Below, piece after piece: positions 58,693 to 64,000 of a stretch of 64,000 bases of DNA (positions within the stretch are counted from its first letter, which is position 1; every line of letters starts with the position of its first letter). The notes below the pieces were generated by a model. That model saw only the letters and a program-made list of their open reading frames with translations, was not told where the DNA came from and searched no databases. The stretch is from Chanos chanos (taxonomy: Eukaryota > Chordata > Actinopteri > Gonorynchiformes > Chanidae), in the NCBI RefSeq assembly GCF_902362185.1, contig NC_044497.1, positions 54,859,326 to 54,923,325 on the forward strand, in the 5' to 3' direction. The position numbers were made by a program, and so were the translations under genes.

Positions 58693-59444
58693 GTAAGTAA
58701 ATCCCCAAATAAGAAAACAGTACAGTTTACACAGCTCAGCGGATGTTTGTAATCCTGCTCTCTAAGTATTTCAGCGGATATCATATTACACAGCCTTTCC
58801 GCGAAGAGGAATGAGGACAGAAAGGTGGTGATTGTTTATGTGTTCTGTATATCAGTGTTGACTGTTCCGTCAAAGCAGGCACGCGGGCTGAATTTCAGGT
58901 ACGGTACAGTAAGATGCGAAAGAAAGACTAGCTTCAGGCTTTGTTATTCAGCTGTAAAATATATCTTTCTGAGCTTGCCAGAGCATCCAGCTGTCGCTGT
59001 CACCAATGGAGCAATGTCGTATCGCTCACACTACGTCACGTTAGACCACAAACTGACAACAATTGGCAGAGAGAGAGCAACCCTCTCTGCTGTTTGCCCC
59101 GGAGTGCCGTTTCACTATGAAGAAGACGGCGCTTCGCAAGGGAGGAGTCATTAGGTACTTTTTCTGTGTGCATTTAATGCGGACCCCTGTGTAATGTTTA
59201 ACCCTGGTCAAATTCCTAGCGCTGCCTCTGCTTTCTTGGCAGGATTCTGCCGCAGGAGGAGAAGGAGAATTCCCTCCTGAACCTGCTATCTCGACAAAAA
59301 AACGCTGATGAAGCAGAGTGGGTGTAAACAAAAGAAACTGTAGGCGTAGAGCTGTCCTGGGTCACACTGGCTTACTTTGAAAAACATACTCTCTTTCTCG
59401 CATGAAAAATAAAACCCCGATTATTCAGTGAACTGAGATATATG

Positions 59445-59487
59445 GGGGTGGGGGGGGGGGGGGGGGGGGGGGGGGCGGAGGGGGGGT
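59445..59487. repeat. Poly-G tract
   Basis: About 43 bases almost entirely G, broken by single T, C and A bases. Possible G-quadruplex former, located about 0.75 kb inside the tbc1d10a intron. Confidence 0.85.
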
Positions 59488-61511
59488 ATTGCAGGTTTTG
59501 TCTTAATTTTGATATGTTGTTTAGGCTTTTGGGGAATTCTGTTTATGTCTCTGTCTTTTTCTTTCTCTTTCTCACTCTCTCTCTCTCTTTCTGTCTCTCT
59601 CTGTATTCTTCTAGATATACATCTATACACGTTTCCTTTCTGGCTGCTCACACCCTGCTGGCTTTGCATAATCAGTACCGTAGGGTTTTTTAATGGAAAT
59701 GTAGACAGTGCAGTTCTGTTTGTCTAGCTGGGATGATAAATGCCAAGAGAAGGACTCTTGTGTTTCAGTACAGTGAAGGCCAATCCATAGGAAGGTCTGC
59801 AGCCAATCAGGGATGGCTTTTCACCCCTGCATAACTGCTTGTCTGGGTTTAGTGTGAATCTTCTCCAGCAGTGTCTTCTGGTCCTGCTCATGAAGGCCCC
59901 ACAGCTCTGTACTTTTTACATCTCTCTCTGTCTCTCTCTCTCTCTCTCGCTCTGTCTTTCTCTGACTCTTTCTCTTCTCTGCTCTAACACACAGATTCAT
60001 CTACTCATCAGCTAATGACCAAACCCTTAATTATTCTAGCCAGGGAGAGGCCAAACAGTGGTCCCCCTGAAGCTACGTTGGGAAACACTCAGAAAGAGGT
60101 GGAGGTTTAAGCTTAGAGTGATTTATTTAGAATTGCATCATTGGTGACTTGATGCATGATGTGTTCTTGCTTCTTGACTGTTAAGGCTTTGTCTCCAGGA
60201 ATCATGAATCACTAAGCATGTTTTGGTTGCAGCTGATGGAGTTAATGTAGGCAGCCCAGAATCAACAGCCAGTTGTAGATTATTCTAAATGTTGTAAGTG
60301 CGTTTTTGTGCAAAAGATGGGTTGGGAAACCTTAAGGAAAAAAAAAAATGTGGTAGACTGCAGTGCTTTTGTTCTGTGCCTCGGCTTTTCTCTTGTGGAT
60401 AATGTTTCTCCCTCGCTCTTGTGAGTTTTTAATGTCGGAGTTTAGAGGCGATCAAAGGAGAGTTCTGGCTGGGAACAGAGAGTCCTTGTTTTTCCACTGG
60501 AGTTCAGTGGGGAAGTTCTTGAGGATTCCGGAAGTGCCGTGGTTTTTATTCCATGGTGGCACAGTGCCTCGGACACACACATGACATTTTCATTCACAAG
60601 CGGCTTGAACCTTAATGTCACTAACGTAACGAAGACAGATATGGCTCCAAATATGTTTGAGATTACTCACAAGTGTGTTTGTCTCTGTTGAGAGAGTGAA
60701 TGAAGGAGACTCATTGACTCGAGTACAGATTCTTTACAGTATGGCCTCTGTCTCTATGGAATTGTTTACTTCTGCCATGACAACAAACTTTGTTGCTTGG
60801 CGCCCGGTATTGCTTTTGTGAGATATCGTTCCGTGGCCTGTTAGATAATGAAGCAAAATGTGGCAAAACTAGAGCTTTGTTTCAACCCAACTTGTTTCTC
60901 AACCAAAACAAAACACTTCTAGGCCTATATTCTGTTTGGACTCCAAACCAATCTTAATGCCCAAAATGTTTTGGGTAGCTGGAGTTACTCAACTCTCAGC
61001 CTGCAATAGCACTGTTCTAATCAGTGCTCCTTTTTTCCTTGTGATCTTACTCTGTTTATTTAATAGGATAAACAGCAGTTTGGACTCTCTGTGGTGTTTG
61101 TGGCGTTTGTTTGGCATTGCTTGAGCACATTCAGTCCTTCTGACGTTTTCGTGTCTTTTAGGAGGGAAGGATATAAGGTAAAGGAACCATGAAAGAGTGT
61201 TGGGACAGGGCCCAGTCACTCAAATACCTCACATACTTATTTGACTTGACTCTGTTTCCCTGATTGCACCGTGAGTTTGGCCTTATGTGGAATTGAGCAT
61301 CAGGAAGAGGAGAGAGAGAGAGAGAGAAAACAGGAACAAGGTGTTCTAAGTACTCTCTTTGGCACCTAGCTTTTTCTGTTCTCCATTTTTCTGCAAACAG
61401 TTATAAACAGAGGCAGAGGTACCCGATCTGTCATTATGTCACCCGATTAAAATGCCGACAACTCTCTCTCCTCATGCTGGGGTGTCACCTTAATCTTTAA
61501 CACCGTCTCTC

Positions 61512-61515
<4 letters not shown>

Positions 61516-61585
<70 letters not shown>

Positions 61586-61591
61586 GTGTGT
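61516..61591. repeat. (GT)n microsatellite
   Basis: About 33 uninterrupted GT units, then a short interrupted tail (gaagtgtgtgt). Confidence 0.9.
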
Positions 61592-62473
61592 GTAAAATGA
61601 AGAGGCTTTCTTTGTCTCGACGAGATAGAGAAAGTCCAGAAGGCTTTTCCCAGAGTGGCTGCGGAACGTGGATAATCTGTAGTCTGGGATTATCCAACAT
61701 GTGTAATCCACATTCACCATGTGCTGGAAGGCTGTGTTACTGTTCTCCTTCTGAAGAAGGTGCGTGTGGAGCCCTTGTGTGCTTAGCAAGCACAAATGGC
61801 TTTGAGTCAGGGATAACGGCATTCATATGCTGCAGAGCCTTACAGAGAGACTATAAACACACGCTCTGTTCATTCGCCTGCCCTGTTTTAGACTAATTCT
61901 GTGTACACAGGTAGGTTTGCTAAACACACTCCACTACACTGGATGGGTTCATTCTGATGGCCTTTTTGTTGTCCTGCCTGTTCTGAGGTCAGCCAGACAA
62001 TACATGGTTTCTCTCAGTGGGTTATGTTTTTTGTCATCTGTTCAAAGACAGAATGATGGAGTGTTTTTAAAGTTATGTTTGTGCCTTTGGACTGTTTTAC
62101 ATTCCTCTGCGTCCCTGACAGACCCTCAAACGGCAACCGTGCCAAAGACTGCACTGAGACAGTCTAAAAAGAGCTCTCATCCACTTTCCATTCATAAACA
62201 GGAACAAAGGAAGTCAGTATATAAAAGCAGAGCTGTCCTCCACACACACACACACACATTCTCAGCCTTTTTTACACACACTTCCATGTGCTTACATATG
62301 CTTTTTTTGTTTTATGATGGAGTCGATGGGTGCCGGCGTTTGGTGGGATACATGTTCTCTCTGAAAGTCCTCTTTGCAAACAGGGTAGACAATATTTTAG
62401 GCTGATCCAGGTTCAGTGGTCTCAGTAGGTTTTTGCACCACAGACATCAGGGATAGTTCTCTGAAACTCCTAG

Positions 62474-62753
<280 letters not shown>

Positions 62754-62887
62754 TCCATTCCCCCTTTTCTCCTCACTGCTCTGTTGTATTTGGAGACAGT
62801 GCTGTAATTCAGGGTGTGTCTGTCAGCTGGATGTAATAAACGGATAATTAAGGGCCTTTCTGTGAGAGACTCTTTGGAATCTCTCTC

Positions 62888-62920
62888 TCATACACACACT
62901 CACACACACCAAAGACACAG

Positions 62921-62955
<35 letters not shown>

Positions 62956-63004
62956 TACACACAAACACATACACACAAACACAAACGTACACACACACAC
63001 ACCC
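62888..63004. repeat. (CA)n microsatellite, interrupted
   Basis: CA repeats mixed with atacac and aaacac units. Confidence 0.9.
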
Positions 63005-63272
63005 CTCCACACAGGAACAGCACCTCCCAGTATTACTGAGAAACATAACAGCCCACAGTAACAGGGCAAAGAGCAGGCGCTAATTCTCTCTCTCTTTCTC
63101 TCTTGTTCTCTCATTTTCTCTGTTTCACACTCTTGTGTTCAGTTCACTCTTGTGTTCAGTTCACTCTTGTGTTTCAGTTGTTCTTCAGTTACTTGTGTTC
63201 TTGTTCTTTAGTTCACTTTCAAGCATGACTGTCCTGACAGTGTGGTTAACAATTTTGCTGAGACAGAAGGAT

Positions 63273-63335
63273 GTATATATGTGTGTGTGTGTGTGTATAT
63301 GTATGTATATGTATATGTGTGTGTGTACATATATA

Positions 63336-63391
<56 letters not shown>

Positions 63392-63393
63392 AA
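63273..63393. repeat. (TG)n/(TA)n compound microsatellite
   Basis: TATATGTGTG-type repeats run into a pure TA run of about 20 units, ending tatacacacaa. Confidence 0.9.
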
Positions 63394-63575
63394 CATAAGA
63401 AACAGCATGACCGTGTTAAGGAGACAAAATGCACTGAATCAGAGGTAACTACAGGAGGCTGCATAGGTTCCAGTCTGGAGTAAACATTCTTCCCTCTGTC
63501 TTCAGAGATATGGAAACGTCCGCTTACTGTTAGGCCTCTCTCTAACCTGTGTTTCATCATAGGGGTGTCGTGTCC

Positions 63576-63599
63576 ACACACACACACACACACACACAC
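63576..63599. repeat. (CA)n microsatellite, short
   Basis: About 12 CA units. Confidence 0.85.
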
Positions 63600-64000
63600 T
63601 CTGAACGGTATGGCAGAGCCATTATATGGCAGAGCCGTTATATGTCAGACCGCAGCCGCCGCGTCCAAACGTCTCATTTCACTCACACCGAGAGACAGAA
63701 CGTGGCTTTTCGCCCGAAGCGTTTGCCGTTTTCCAGAAGCTGCCGTAGGCATTCAGGAAACAGCTTGAGTTTTGTTTTCCTCCAGGATAACTTCCTGTCA
63801 GAGTCATGACTCTTCCTCCATGCCTGCTGACTCCGTCTCATGCTACTGTCTTTTTCCTGTCGGACTGAATCAGATTTCATTTCAAACCTAATCTGATAAA
63901 CACCTATCTTATAAAGCCACCGTGCCAATGCAGAAGTCACACGCATCCTGGGCATTTGTATAAACCAGACCTGACATTTAGATGAGGCCTGTTAGATTGA

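Noticed and set aside
58825-59154. 109-codon open frame after tbc1d10a exon 1
   Set aside because: It lies in the intron, has no similarity to TBC1D10 proteins and no clear splice signals.

Overview
The window is animal nuclear DNA, almost certainly from a ray-finned (teleost) fish and perhaps an otophysan. The evidence is intron-containing genes with GT-AG splice sites, dense fish-type MITEs, hAT elements and tRNA-derived SINEs, long CA/CT/GT microsatellites, and a recognisable tbc1d10a first exon. Everything here was read by eye; no alignment or database search was run.

From 1 to about 52.9 kb the window is a tandem array of seven apolipoprotein-L-like (ApoL) genes, all on the plus strand. 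Each complete copy has the same five-exon plan: a 20-nt first coding exon (MDSKxxR), a 588-nt exon for a helical N-terminal domain, a 36-nt exon, a 99-nt exon, and a last exon of about 0.93-1.1 kb with the ApoL membrane hairpin and C-terminal helices. All four introns are phase 2. Copies 2 (13484-16751), 3 (20922-26053) and 6 (about 40704-43988) look intact. Copy 1 (5492-7623) is open, but its first exon lies left of the window. Copy 7 (47280-51301) is whole except for one in-frame TGA. Copies 4 (about 29540-31290) and 5 (34386-36665) are pseudogenes.

The copies arose partly by block duplication: 3-4 and 6-7 correspond, including their flanks and a shared retroelement fragment, and 2 and 5 share a small 3' insertion. 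Copies 3 and 6 have a new C-terminal tail ending in a strongly hydrophobic stretch, with the ordinary C-terminal end still present downstream. Copy 6 has two first exons, each with its own promoter. The promoters carry GAAA-rich, ISRE-like motifs upstream of a TATA box, which suggests interferon control as in mammalian APOL genes; this is inference.

The spacers and introns hold MITEs, a decayed hAT element with a BED-finger remnant, two solo LTR fossils, two copies of a Penelope-like fragment with a hammerhead-ribozyme-like core, SINEs, and a minus-strand exon of a SAMD3-like gene.

From about 52.9 kb to the end the sequence is single-copy: a LINE tail, gene-poor DNA, then the promoter, first coding exon (58499-58692) and start of the first intron of tbc1d10a (EPI64, a Rab GTPase-activating protein), which is rich in simple repeats and runs off the right edge.
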